Below are positions 9,545 to 20,679 of a DNA stretch of 64,000 bases, piece by piece. A program made the translations under genes and the position numbers. The stretch comes from Flavobacteriales bacterium (lineage in GTDB: Bacteria; Bacteroidota; Bacteroidia; Flavobacteriales; Flavobacteriaceae). The stretch lies in assembly GCA_011525015.1 (NCBI GenBank), contig WTJC01000038.1, positions 1 through 64,000 of the forward strand, written 5' to 3'. Positions within the stretch are counted from its first letter, which is position 1. Every line of letters begins with the position of its first letter. Below the pieces are notes generated by a model. That model made no database searches. It was given only the letters and a program-made list of their open reading frames with translations, and was not told where the DNA came from.

Positions 9545-10147
9545 TTATTTTTTTGCAAACTCAATTTGAATCAAGTACTCCAGGTATTGAGCAGAATTCT
9601 TGAAGTATTTTGCGTCTGAGGTAATAAGACTCGAAACGACTCCACCATTTAAAATCGTGTAAAATTGCTTAGCGTACTGCATTGCTGGTAATTTCAATTT
9701 GAATTCACCTTTGATTTGACCTTGTTCAATCACGTGGGCGATATGGCCTTCAATAGAATGATGTACTTCTTTGATGGCTTGAGATAGCGTAAAATTATTG
9801 TGCTGTGCATCTACACCTGCGCTTACGATAGGGCATCCTCCCAATTCTTCTATGATTAAATCGTAGGATTTATAGAAATTGATCAGCGAAAATAATTTAG
9901 ACATGGCAGATTCACCCTCTTGAAGTGCAGTTACAATGTGTTTGAGTAGTATGTTTTTTGAATATTCAAAAGCGTAAAGCGCTAATTCCTCTTTGTTTTC
10001 AAAATTCCCGTAAAGTGCTCCTTTTGTAAGGCCGGTGGCTTCTGTGATAGTGCTTAAGCTTGTTCCGTGATATCCGTTTTTATTAAAAAGAGGAGCTACA
10101 GTTTCTAAAATGAACTGCTTTGTTTTTAAGGATTTACTCATTTGCAT
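9545..10147 (-). CDS. TetR/AcrR family transcriptional regulator
   Basis: TetR HTH 'FNKNGYHGTSLSTITEATGLTKGALYGNFENKEELALYAF'. Confidence 0.93.
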   Translation of the reverse strand: MQMSKSLKTKQFILETVAPLFNKNGYHGTSLSTITEATGLTKGALYGNFENKEELALYAFEYSKNILLKHIVTALQEGESAMSKLFSLINFYKSYDLIIEELGGCPIVSAGVDAQHNNFTLSQAIKEVHHSIEGHIAHVIEQGQIKGEFKLKLPAMQYAKQFYTILNGGVVSSLITSDAKYFKNSAQYLEYLIQIEFAKK

Positions 10148-10150
10148 AGG

Positions 10151-12724
10151 CTAAGTCAAGATTTGAGTTCTAAATACCAATCGGTTATCAAAGTTATCTA
10201 AAATTAGTGCTCCTTTTGATTTTATATCACCAGAAAGAATTTTTTTTGACAATGGACTGAGCACTTCTCTTTGTATAACGCGCTTTAGCGGTCTTGCTCC
10301 GTAGTGTATGTCATAGCCTTGCTGACTGAGATAAGAAACCGCTTCATCCGTAAATTGCATGGCGATTCCCTTTTCTTTTAAGGTATGTGCTAATTCGTTC
10401 AGCTGTAGACTGGTTATTTTCGAGATGTCATCGGGTTTTAAAGGCGTAAACAGCGTTATTTCATCAATTCTATTCAAAAACTCGGGTTTTACGCGTTGTT
10501 TTAATTCCTCAAGCACTTTGTATTGAATTTCTTCGATTTGTTGCATGTCGAATAAGTCTTCCTCAGACAAAGCAGTCCAATGGTTAGCCCCAATATTAGA
10601 GGTCATAATAACAATAGTGTTCTTAAAATCAATCCATCTTCCTTGACTGTCTGTCAAATGTCCTTCATCTAAAACTTGAAGTAAAATATTAAAGGTGTCG
10701 GGGTGGGCTTTCTCAATTTCGTCTAATAGTACAATTGAATAAGGTCTCCGCCTTACAGCCTCAGTTAATTGACCACCTTCGTCATAACCTACGTATCCTG
10801 GAGGTGCACCAATTAGACGACTGACGCTGTGTTTTTCTTGATATTCACTCATGTCAATTCGTGTAATGGCATTTTTGTCGTTAAATAAATAGGAGGCGAG
10901 GGCCTTAGACAATTCTGTTTTACCTACACCGGTAGGACCTATAAAAAGAAAAGATCCAATGGGTTTATCTGTGGCATTTAGACCAGCTTTGTTGCGTCTA
11001 ATTGCTTCTGAAACAACTTCTACTGCATTGTTTTGCCCTATTAAGGTTTTACCTAAGTGCGCTTCTAAATGAAGTAATTTCTCAATCTCACTCGACATTA
11101 ATTTATGAACAGGAATACCTGTCCATTTTGAGACTATTTCAGCGATATCCTCGCTGTTGACTTCTTCTTTGATGATGTTCTGTTCTTGATTGCGCTCAAC
11201 CTCTAGTTGAAGTGTTTTTAATTTCTCTTCCAATTCTTTAGAGGTCCCATATCTTATTTTTGCAACTCTTTCATAATCGCCTTCTCGCTGCGCCTTTTCT
11301 GCTTCAGTTTTAAGCTTTTCAAGTTCTTTTTTAGTGTTTTGAATTTGATCGATGACTTCACGCTCTTTACTCCACTTGGTAAATAGCAGTGTTCTTTTTT
11401 CTTTAATTTCGGTCAACTCTGCATTGAGATCGCTGGTTTTTTGCTCGTCTTTTTCCTTTTTTATCGCCTGAATTTCGATTTCGATTTGAGTTATTTTTCG
11501 ATCTAAATCATCCAGTTCTTCTGGTTTTGAATTGATTTCCATTCGAATTTTAGAAGCGGCTTCATCCATCAAGTCAATGGCTTTATCGGGAAGAAAACGG
11601 TCTGAAATATAGCGAGTTGACAAGTCTACTGCTGCGATGACGGCCTCATCTTTAATTCTGACCTCGTGATGTGTTTCGTATTTTTCTTTAATACCGCGTA
11701 GAATTGAAATTGCAGCTTCTCTATTGGGCTGATCTACCATTACCTTTTGAAATCGACGTTCTAGGGCCTTGTCCTTTTCAAAGTATTTTTGATATTCATC
11801 TAGGGTAGTGGCACCAACAGCTCTCAGTTCACCGCGGGCTAGAGCGGGTTTTAAAATATTAGCTGCGTCCATAGCGCCTTGACCTCCTCCTGCGCCAACA
11901 AGGGTGTGTATTTCGTCTATAAACAGGATAATTTCTCCAGAATGTTCTGTAACTTCTTTAATGACCGCCTTGAGTCGCTCTTCGAATTCTCCTTTGTATT
12001 TAGCGCCTGCAATTAACGCACCCATATCGAGGGCGTAAACCTTTTTTCGTTTCAAATTTTCTGGAACATCACCGTTGACAATACGCTGTGCTAGGCCTTC
12101 AGCTATAGCAGTCTTTCCAACCCCTGGGGCTCCTACCAAAATAGGATTGTTCTTTGTTCGTCTAGATAAGATTTGTAAAACACGTCTGATTTCCTCGTCT
12201 CTACCAATTATAGGGTCTAATTTGCCTGAATCTGCAAGTGCATTAAGGTCATTGGCGAATCGCTTCAGTTGCGTGTGTGTTTTTTCTGTCTTAGGTGTAT
12301 CGTTTTCTTTTTCTTTCATCTTTTTTTCTAGTGTATTTAGATCGACTCCAAGTTTTTCAAAGATTGTTCTCAACCCTTGACTATAGCTTAGTAGCGTAAG
12401 TAAAAAAGAGGGGAGGTCAACCTGATTCTCGTTCTTTTTACGTGCGGAGGCCATCGCTTTTTGTAGGATTTGCACTGCTTCATTGGAGAATTGTATTTCT
12501 GCGGAATTCGATTGAGGTCTTGAGTTAAGGTCATCTCTAACAGCCTTAATCCCTCGTTCAATTATTTCTTTTTTGAGATATAATTCAAGAACTTCGTATT
12601 CTTGTTCATACAAGGCTATAAATAAGTGCTGTGGTTCGGTGAGTTTATGATCATAGGATTGTGTTATGATTTGTGCTTCACCGATGATATTTTGAACTTT
12701 TGGTGTAAAAGATTGTGCATTCAT
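10151..12724 (-). CDS. clpB: ATP-dependent chaperone ClpB
   Basis: Two AAA+ modules ('[18 protein letters not shown]', '[15 protein letters not shown]'), middle coiled coil, 857 aa, ClpB N-domain. Confidence 0.97.
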   Translation of the reverse strand: MNAQSFTPKVQNIIGEAQIITQSYDHKLTEPQHLFIALYEQEYEVLELYLKKEIIERGIKAVRDDLNSRPQSNSAEIQFSNEAVQILQKAMASARKKNENQVDLPSFLLTLLSYSQGLRTIFEKLGVDLNTLEKKMKEKENDTPKTEKTHTQLKRFANDLNALADSGKLDPIIGRDEEIRRVLQILSRRTKNNPILVGAPGVGKTAIAEGLAQRIVNGDVPENLKRKKVYALDMGALIAGAKYKGEFEERLKAVIKEVTEHSGEIILFIDEIHTLVGAGGGQGAMDAANILKPALARGELRAVGATTLDEYQKYFEKDKALERRFQKVMVDQPNREAAISILRGIKEKYETHHEVRIKDEAVIAAVDLSTRYISDRFLPDKAIDLMDEAASKIRMEINSKPEELDDLDRKITQIEIEIQAIKKEKDEQKTSDLNAELTEIKEKRTLLFTKWSKEREVIDQIQNTKKELEKLKTEAEKAQREGDYERVAKIRYGTSKELEEKLKTLQLEVERNQEQNIIKEEVNSEDIAEIVSKWTGIPVHKLMSSEIEKLLHLEAHLGKTLIGQNNAVEVVSEAIRRNKAGLNATDKPIGSFLFIGPTGVGKTELSKALASYLFNDKNAITRIDMSEYQEKHSVSRLIGAPPGYVGYDEGGQLTEAVRRRPYSIVLLDEIEKAHPDTFNILLQVLDEGHLTDSQGRWIDFKNTIVIMTSNIGANHWTALSEEDLFDMQQIEEIQYKVLEELKQRVKPEFLNRIDEITLFTPLKPDDISKITSLQLNELAHTLKEKGIAMQFTDEAVSYLSQQGYDIHYGARPLKRVIQREVLSPLSKKILSGDIKSKGALILDNFDNRLVFRTQILT

Positions 12725-12831
12725 AAAAGTCGTTTACGCCATTAAAATCAAAAAGAATTCCATTTTGAAATCGCACTCAAAAGAGGACTTTTTGTCAGTA
12801 TTTAATTGAAATTTTAAGTCATTTTGACACT

Positions 12832-13188
12832 ATGAGTTGGTTTTTTAAAAAGAAAAAAGAGGAGTCTGAGCCATCAAATGACCTTCATAAGGAGTTTATA
12901 GATCGTTCGTTTAATCGACCGCAGGTTTTGTTTAAGCACTCACATAAATGTGGAACGAGTACTTGGGTGTTGCGAGAATTTAAACAAATGTTAGAAGGTT
13001 CGGATTGTTCATTTGATTTTGAACTCATCAACGTATTTGATAAGCGACCTTTATCTAATGAATTAGCCCGTGTGCTGGATATTCCGCATCAATCACCTCA
13101 GGTACTGATTCTCAAAAATGGACAAGTTATAGATCACGCTTCTCACGGGGATATTTTACAACTCGATTTAAAGCAGTCTCTGTGTTGA
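12832..13188 (+). CDS. YtxJ-like monothiol bacilliredoxin / redox protein
   Basis: About 118 aa, 'LFKHSHKCGTSTWVLREF', thioredoxin-like 'HQSPQVLILKNGQVIDHASHGDI'. Confidence 0.75.
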   Translation: MSWFFKKKKEESEPSNDLHKEFIDRSFNRPQVLFKHSHKCGTSTWVLREFKQMLEGSDCSFDFELINVFDKRPLSNELARVLDIPHQSPQVLILKNGQVIDHASHGDILQLDLKQSLC

Positions 13189-13241
13189 TAAATTGTGAAT
13201 TTAGGGCCTAAACAAAATCAATCTACTACCAAATTAGGATG

Positions 13242-13249
13242 TACTTTTG
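13242..13249 (+). promoter_or_regulatory. Candidate Bacteroidota -7 element TACTTTTG upstream of glyA
   Basis: Matches TAnnTTTG, 17 nt before the glyA ATG. Confidence 0.4.
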
Positions 13250-13265
13250 TCGAAAATAAAACGAC

Positions 13266-14552
13266 ATGAATAGGGATCAAGAGTTATTTTCTTTAATTGA
13301 GAGCGAAAAAAACAGACAATTAAGAGGAGTTGAATTGATTGCATCAGAAAATTTTACCTCTGAGGCGGTCATGGAAGCCACAGGTTCTGTGTTGACCAAT
13401 AAGTATGCTGAGGGATATCCTGGCAAGAGATACTACGGAGGATGTGAAGAGGTTGACAAGGTCGAAAACCTCGCAATCGAGAGAGCAAAACAACTTTTTG
13501 GAGCCGTTTATGCTAATGTGCAGCCTCACTCTGGATCTCAAGCGAATGCGTCTCTTTTTCACGCGGCTTTAAACCCTGGTGACACCATTATGGGTTTTGA
13601 CTTATCTCATGGAGGACATCTCACTCATGGATCTCCCGTTAATTTTTCAGGACGTTTGTACAATCCTGTTTTTTACGGAGTGGATAAAGAGTCTGGCCTT
13701 TTAAACTATAACACTATAGAAGAAATCGCTAAAAAAGAGCGTCCAAAATTGATCATTGCTGGTGCTTCGGCTTATTCAAGAGATATGGATTTTGAAAAGT
13801 TTCGTCAGATTGCTGACGGAGTGGGTGCATTACTCATGGCGGATATATCTCACCCATCTGGTTTGATTGCCAAAGGTATTTTGAACGATCCTATTCCGCA
13901 TTGTCATTTTGTGACCACAACCACGCATAAAACCTTAAGAGGACCTCGAGGAGGCTTGATTCTAATGGGAGAGGACTTTGAAAATCCAATGGGAATCAAA
14001 CTTAAAAATGGAACAGTCCGCAAGATGTCATCCCTAGTCGATTTGGCTGTATTTCCTGGAAATCAAGGTGGACCTTTAGAACATGTTATTGCAGGTAAAG
14101 CTGTAGCTTTTGGCGAAGCTTTAGAAGATCACTTCTTACATTATATGGTTCAGGTCAAAAAGAACGCAGATGCATTGGGACAAGCCCTTATTGAAAAAGG
14201 ATACCATATCATTTCTGGAGGAACTGATAATCACATGATCCTCATTGATTTAAGAAATAAAGATATCACAGGTAAAGATGCCGAAAAAGCGCTTGAGTCC
14301 GCGGACATTACAGCCAATAAGAATATGGTTCCATTTGATGATAAATCACCGTTTGTAACCTCAGGAATTCGTTTGGGTACACCTGCTGTGACTACAAGAG
14401 GTCTTGTAGAAGAAGACATGAAAACTATTGCAGATTTAATCGACCGTGTATTGATGGGGTCAAATGATGAATCTTCTATTGCCAAGGTTCGTGCTGAGGT
14501 AAATGAACTCATGCAGTCAAGACCTTTGTTTCAATACACAGAATTGGTATAG
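13266..14552 (+). CDS. glyA: Serine hydroxymethyltransferase
   Basis: '[39 protein letters not shown]', '[14 protein letters not shown]'. Confidence 0.98.
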   Translation: MNRDQELFSLIESEKNRQLRGVELIASENFTSEAVMEATGSVLTNKYAEGYPGKRYYGGCEEVDKVENLAIERAKQLFGAVYANVQPHSGSQANASLFHAALNPGDTIMGFDLSHGGHLTHGSPVNFSGRLYNPVFYGVDKESGLLNYNTIEEIAKKERPKLIIAGASAYSRDMDFEKFRQIADGVGALLMADISHPSGLIAKGILNDPIPHCHFVTTTTHKTLRGPRGGLILMGEDFENPMGIKLKNGTVRKMSSLVDLAVFPGNQGGPLEHVIAGKAVAFGEALEDHFLHYMVQVKKNADALGQALIEKGYHIISGGTDNHMILIDLRNKDITGKDAEKALESADITANKNMVPFDDKSPFVTSGIRLGTPAVTTRGLVEEDMKTIADLIDRVLMGSNDESSIAKVRAEVNELMQSRPLFQYTELV

Positions 14553-14563
14553 TTCGAATCTTT

Positions 14564-15622
14564 TTATTCCGAAGGCGGCGAAATACGCACCTCAAAGATT
14601 TTATTCCAGTTTTTACCGGTAATAAAAAAGCTCTTACGCTCCTTATGATAGGCAATCCCGTTTAGGACGGAATTATTTTCATCCCAATTTTCATCTTTGG
14701 TGATTTCTTTTTTTAATTCAGAAAAATTGAGGATTCCCTCAATAACACCTGTGCTTTTCTCAATGACCATCACACTTTCTTTGAGATAAACGTTAGCGAA
14801 AATTTTGTCGTTGACAATTTCGAGTTCATTGGCGTTTTTAAAGAGTGATTTGTTGGTCCCTAACTGTATATAGCTTTGTTCTTTTAAATTCTCAGGGGAT
14901 AACCTCCAAATTTTTTCAGTACCGTCACTTTTGTAAATGAAGTCTTGGTCATGACTTAAGCCCCATCCTTCTTTACTTTGATCATAGTTAAACTCACCCG
15001 TAGGTTCAAGGGTGTTTTTGTCGTAAATGAAACCCTTAGATCCTCGCCATGTGAGATGGATTAGACGATTCTCCCAAAGTGTAATTCCTTCACCAAAAAA
15101 TGGAGGTGAGAGTTCGTATGTCTCAAAGGATTCGCCTGTAAAAGGATTGTATGAATAGATATAAGAATTGCCGACTTGCCCTGTGCTTTCATACAAGGTG
15201 TCTCCAACAAATTCTAATCCTTGAGTGTATCTTTCAGTGTCGTGATCGTAAGAGGCAAGTACTTCATAATTCCAAAGTTGTGCAGGCTTATCGGATAATA
15301 TTCTGATTTTTTTTCGCAATTCATGCACCTCATTAGCGGTATAAATTTTAACGTCTAAGGAGTGGTTGCCAATTTGAGCTTCAGGAATTTGCAATCTATT
15401 TTCGTTGTATTCTAAGCTGTTTTGGTTTAAAAGGACGCGAATACTGTCGATTTTGTATTGTTTGTTCGATTCTACTCTAAATTCAATTGAAGAATTTTGT
15501 TGAATGGAGTTGAAGTTCGCTTTGCTCTTTATTTTAAAAGCAGACTTTTTGTCTTGAGATGCTCCACATCCAACAACTAGGGTCAAAAAAACAAGACCAA
15601 AAGTGTACGCTAATCGTTTCAT
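14564..15622 (-). CDS. Glutaminyl-peptide cyclotransferase (glutamine cyclotransferase family), lipoprotein
   Basis: Lipobox 'LVVGCG'; 'YTQGLEFVGDTLYESTGQVGNSYI', 'FGEGITLWENRLIHLTWR', 'EGWGLSHDQDFIYKSDGTEKI'. Confidence 0.9.
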   Translation of the reverse strand: MKRLAYTFGLVFLTLVVGCGASQDKKSAFKIKSKANFNSIQQNSSIEFRVESNKQYKIDSIRVLLNQNSLEYNENRLQIPEAQIGNHSLDVKIYTANEVHELRKKIRILSDKPAQLWNYEVLASYDHDTERYTQGLEFVGDTLYESTGQVGNSYIYSYNPFTGESFETYELSPPFFGEGITLWENRLIHLTWRGSKGFIYDKNTLEPTGEFNYDQSKEGWGLSHDQDFIYKSDGTEKIWRLSPENLKEQSYIQLGTNKSLFKNANELEIVNDKIFANVYLKESVMVIEKSTGVIEGILNFSELKKEITKDENWDENNSVLNGIAYHKERKSFFITGKNWNKIFEVRISPPSE

Positions 15623-15662
15623 GATTCCTTTGGATTAATTTCTATTACAAAAGTAAACATAC

Positions 15663-15670
15663 TATATTTG
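15663..15670 (+). promoter_or_regulatory. Candidate -7 element TATATTTG for the SRP RNA
   Basis: TAnnTTTG immediately upstream of the predicted SRP RNA. Confidence 0.45.
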
Positions 15671-15770
15671 CCGTGGCAAGTCCTACACGACCAGCTCCTA
15701 CAGAATCCCCCAGGGTGGGAACACAGCAAGGGTATGTGGTTGTAGCGGTGCGATGTAGGTCGCTTGCCTC
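15671..15770 (+). ncRNA. ffs: Signal recognition particle RNA (small bacterial type, 4.5S-like)
   Basis: Apical domain 'CCCCCAGG-GUG-GGAA-CAC-AGCAAGGGUA' (GGAA tetraloop, CAGG/AGCA symmetric loop); closing stems GGCAAG(15675-15680)/CUUGCC(15763-15768) and CCUACA/UGUAGG; no ORF. Confidence 0.88.
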
Positions 15771-15846
15771 TTTTAACGGTTTTAAGGCTTTGTTTCTAAA
15801 TCTTAGAAAAGCTATATTGAACTTCCACTCTTAAAACCGACTGTCA

Positions 15847-16563
15847 ATGAACAAATTAAAAGACCTCATCGAAAATAGAGACACCCGTTCTGGGGCGTTA
15901 TTTGACTATCTCATTCAAATTTTGATTATTCTGTCTTTGTTGAGTTTTGCTGTGGAAACCCTTCCTGATTTAAGTGAGAAAACCATCAGTATTCTCGAGG
16001 GTTTTGAACTGATTTGTATTGTAATCTTTACCGCGGAATACATTTTGCGCTTAATTATTGCAGACAAGGCCCTTTCTTATTTTAAAAGCTTTTACGGAAT
16101 CATTGATTTGTTGGCAATTCTACCGTATTACCTGTTTCCTATGTTCGACTTGCGGTTTATTCGCGCCTTTCGAGTTTTTCGAATTTTTAGAAGCTTAAAG
16201 TTAATTCGTTACAATAGAGCACTCAGGAGATTTAAAATCGCCTACAACCTCATTCACGAAGAATTGATTTTATTTTTCATTTTCACCACCATTATTTTGT
16301 TTTTCGGTGCTGTGGGCATTTATTATTTTGAAAACCCAGTTCAACCTCAACAGTTTCAATCGGTTATTCATTCCTTGTACTGGGCTGTAGTTACCTTAAC
16401 CACTGTAGGTTACGGTGATATATACCCCATAACCGATGGAGGAAAAATATTCACCTCTATTATTTTGGTTTTAGGTATTGGTGTAATTACAATCCCTACA
16501 GGACTTATTGCTTCTGCACTTTCGAAGGCTAGAGAAATTGAATTTGAAGAAAGGGGTAAATAA
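15847..16563 (+). CDS. Voltage-gated potassium channel-like ion transporter
   Basis: S4 'RFIRAFRVFRIFRSLKLIR', filter 'TTVGYGDIYPIT'. Confidence 0.9.
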   Translation: MNKLKDLIENRDTRSGALFDYLIQILIILSLLSFAVETLPDLSEKTISILEGFELICIVIFTAEYILRLIIADKALSYFKSFYGIIDLLAILPYYLFPMFDLRFIRAFRVFRIFRSLKLIRYNRALRRFKIAYNLIHEELILFFIFTTIILFFGAVGIYYFENPVQPQQFQSVIHSLYWAVVTLTTVGYGDIYPITDGGKIFTSIILVLGIGVITIPTGLIASALSKAREIEFEERGK

Positions 16564-16621
16564 CTTTTTAAAAGCTTTCAACAGCCAGCCTTATTTTTGA
16601 TTCAAAGTGTTGCGGTATCCT

Positions 16622-16629
16622 TACATTTG
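16622..16629 (+). promoter_or_regulatory. Candidate -7 element TACATTTG upstream of the SDR gene
   Basis: TAnnTTTG match in intergenic DNA. Confidence 0.35.
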
Positions 16630-16714
16630 CAGCATTATTACGCTTGCAATCAGGACGATTAATTTTATTCGTAGCAGTGTGATTAAAACGAGTTTTGAAC
16701 GGATCAAAAATTAA

Positions 16715-17521
16715 ATGAGTACAAAGGTGGTTTTGGTGACCGGAGCTTCTTCTGGTATTGGTAAGTCAATTGCTCAAACGCTAAAGCAAAAGGGGTTTGT
16801 CGTCTATGGAACCGCCAGAAATCCGCAAAACTATCCTGACACCGCTATTCCGCTTCTGACCTTGGATGTAACCGATCAGCAAACGATTAATTCATGCATC
16901 TCAGACTTAATGGCCAAAGAAGGTAGAATAGATGTACTCATCAACAATGCAGGAAGAGGAATTAACGGTACTGTTGAAGAAATGCCCATCGAAGAGGCCA
17001 AGCATATCTTTGACACCAATTTTTTTGGAGCAGTAGCTGTGGCACAAGCGGTAATTCCACATATGAGGTCTCAAAAGTCGGGTCACATTGTAAACATAAC
17101 TTCTATTGCAGGATTTATGGGCTTACCCTTTAGAGGTTTTTATTCTGCCTCAAAATCAGCGCTCAATATCATCACTGAGTCAATGAGGATGGAATTGAAG
17201 CCATTTGGCATAGAGGTTTGTTCTTTAGCGCCGGGTGATTTTGCAACCGACATTGCAAGTCGAAGGTATAATGCACCAATAGCAAAAGACTCTCCTTATT
17301 TTGAGCGCTATAACAATCAACTCCAGCAAATAGATGATCATGTAGATGGGGCGATGAACCCGGAAATTGTAGGAGAGGTGATATATACTATCGTCAACAA
17401 ATCAGGAGTACGAGTGAATTATGCTGTTGGCTCTTTTCTTCAAAAACTATCAATTTATCTAAAACGACTGCTACCTTCAAAACTCTTTGAAGCGATGCTA
17501 TCAAATCACTATAAACAATAA
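16715..17521 (+). CDS. SDR family oxidoreductase
   Basis: 'VTGASSGIGKSIAQTL', 'NNAG', 'YSASKSALN'. Confidence 0.93.
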   Translation: MSTKVVLVTGASSGIGKSIAQTLKQKGFVVYGTARNPQNYPDTAIPLLTLDVTDQQTINSCISDLMAKEGRIDVLINNAGRGINGTVEEMPIEEAKHIFDTNFFGAVAVAQAVIPHMRSQKSGHIVNITSIAGFMGLPFRGFYSASKSALNIITESMRMELKPFGIEVCSLAPGDFATDIASRRYNAPIAKDSPYFERYNNQLQQIDDHVDGAMNPEIVGEVIYTIVNKSGVRVNYAVGSFLQKLSIYLKRLLPSKLFEAMLSNHYKQ

Positions 17522-17530
17522 GTTCTTATT

Positions 17531-18187
17531 ATGAAATTTTTTATCGATACTGCAAATCTAGAGCAAATCAAAGAGGCACAGGCCTTAGGAATATTAGACG
17601 GGGTAACTACCAACCCTTCTCTGATGGCTAAAGAAGGAATTACCGGCCATGACAATATTTTAAAACATTACAAAGCCATCTGTGATATTGTTGATGGCGA
17701 TGTTTCGGCAGAAGTAGTATCTACCGATTTTGAGGGTATGGTAAAGGAAGGTGAGGCTTTAGCCGATCTGCATCCACAAATAGTGGTCAAAGTACCGATG
17801 ATCAAAGAAGGGCTTAAGGCAATCGCCTATTTTACAGAACAGGGAATACGCACAAACTGTACATTGGTCTTTTCTGTGGGCCAGGCCTTATTGGCAGCCA
17901 AGGCAGGAGCGACTTATGTCTCTCCTTTTATCGGAAGATTGGATGATATTTCTACAGATGGATTGGTGCTTATCGAAGACATTAGAACTGTTTATGACAA
18001 CTACGAGTTCGAAACTCAAATTCTAGCAGCTTCTGTGAGACACACCATGCACATCGTAGAATGTGCAAAGATTGGGGCAGATGTTATGACCGGACCATTA
18101 AATGCAATCGAAGGCTTATTGAAGCACCCACTAACCGATAGTGGCTTGGAAAAGTTTTTAGCGGATTACGCAAAGGGTAATTCTTAA
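17531..18187 (+). CDS. Fructose-6-phosphate aldolase / transaldolase (TalC/Fsa family)
   Basis: '[36 protein letters not shown]', 'VKVPM', '[11 protein letters not shown]', 218 aa. Confidence 0.93.
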   Translation: MKFFIDTANLEQIKEAQALGILDGVTTNPSLMAKEGITGHDNILKHYKAICDIVDGDVSAEVVSTDFEGMVKEGEALADLHPQIVVKVPMIKEGLKAIAYFTEQGIRTNCTLVFSVGQALLAAKAGATYVSPFIGRLDDISTDGLVLIEDIRTVYDNYEFETQILAASVRHTMHIVECAKIGADVMTGPLNAIEGLLKHPLTDSGLEKFLADYAKGNS

Positions 18188-18218
18188 GAATTCGAACCAA
18201 AACAGTCCTAGAATTCGT

Positions 18219-19868
<1,650 letters not shown>

Positions 19869-19905
19869 TAGCGGTAAAATAATTGTTTAGAAAATAGAGG
19901 ACTTA

Positions 19906-20613
19906 CTAGGTATTAAAGTACTTGGAATTCCAAATAAAAGGATTGAAATTTTTTCCTAATGCGAAGGCGTAGAAAACTGTAATTCCTACAACCCCTTTAA
20001 ACATAAACATATAAAGGATAAACCATTGGGCAAAATCCTCATTTTTCGAAAACAATCCACTTGGAATAAAGCTTGTCAAAATAAACGACAATAAAGCTAG
20101 TGCAATTAACAGGTGTACAGGCCCTCTCATTGGCCATACAAAAGCTTTGCGATAACGACTCAAATCATTACCCCACTTGTGAATAAGGTAGTAATGGCCG
20201 TTTCCGATTGGAGCGAATAAAAGAGGATCATCTTTATCTTCTAACTTAAACAATTTAGAAGGAGCCATCACTTTTAGACCTTGAAGCGTGAGGTCGTGTT
20301 CTTTTTCAAGATTACTCATTTTGAGTATCGCTTCTTCAGGCAATTGAGGCTTAAAATATTTGATGTCTAGAAATCGAAGTCGGTATAATACACAAATTTT
20401 CTCTATGTTTTCTAGGGTATAAACACGCGAAGAATCTAAAAGATCGATATTGAAAGCGTTGGATTGGCCTGATTTGGTTAATCTAGAGCTTAAATCCTCT
20501 TCATGTGTAGAGGTTCTCAAATTTTGATCAGCCATCAGCTTGTCGAATACCTCCTGATGATTTGGTGCTTGAAGTTGCTGTAACTCTTCTTCGATATTGG
20601 TTTTATTCCACAT
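19906..20613 (-). CDS. Hypothetical membrane protein
   Basis: 235 aa, two predicted C-terminal TM segments; no family recognised. Confidence 0.7.
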   Translation of the reverse strand: MWNKTNIEEELQQLQAPNHQEVFDKLMADQNLRTSTHEEDLSSRLTKSGQSNAFNIDLLDSSRVYTLENIEKICVLYRLRFLDIKYFKPQLPEEAILKMSNLEKEHDLTLQGLKVMAPSKLFKLEDKDDPLLFAPIGNGHYYLIHKWGNDLSRYRKAFVWPMRGPVHLLIALALLSFILTSFIPSGLFSKNEDFAQWFILYMFMFKGVVGITVFYAFALGKNFNPFIWNSKYFNT

Positions 20614-20679
20614 ACCTCACTATTTTTTTTAAATGTAGAGAATAAAAAATGGAACCTAAAAAATTGTTTAAGGCAAAAG

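Noticed and set aside
12817-12829. AGTCA-TTT-TGACA dyad upstream of the ytxJ-like gene as a second copy of the dnaK operator
   Set aside because: Half-sites are in the opposite orientation to the dnaK dyad and the outer base mismatches; it sits only 3 nt from the ytxJ-like start codon.
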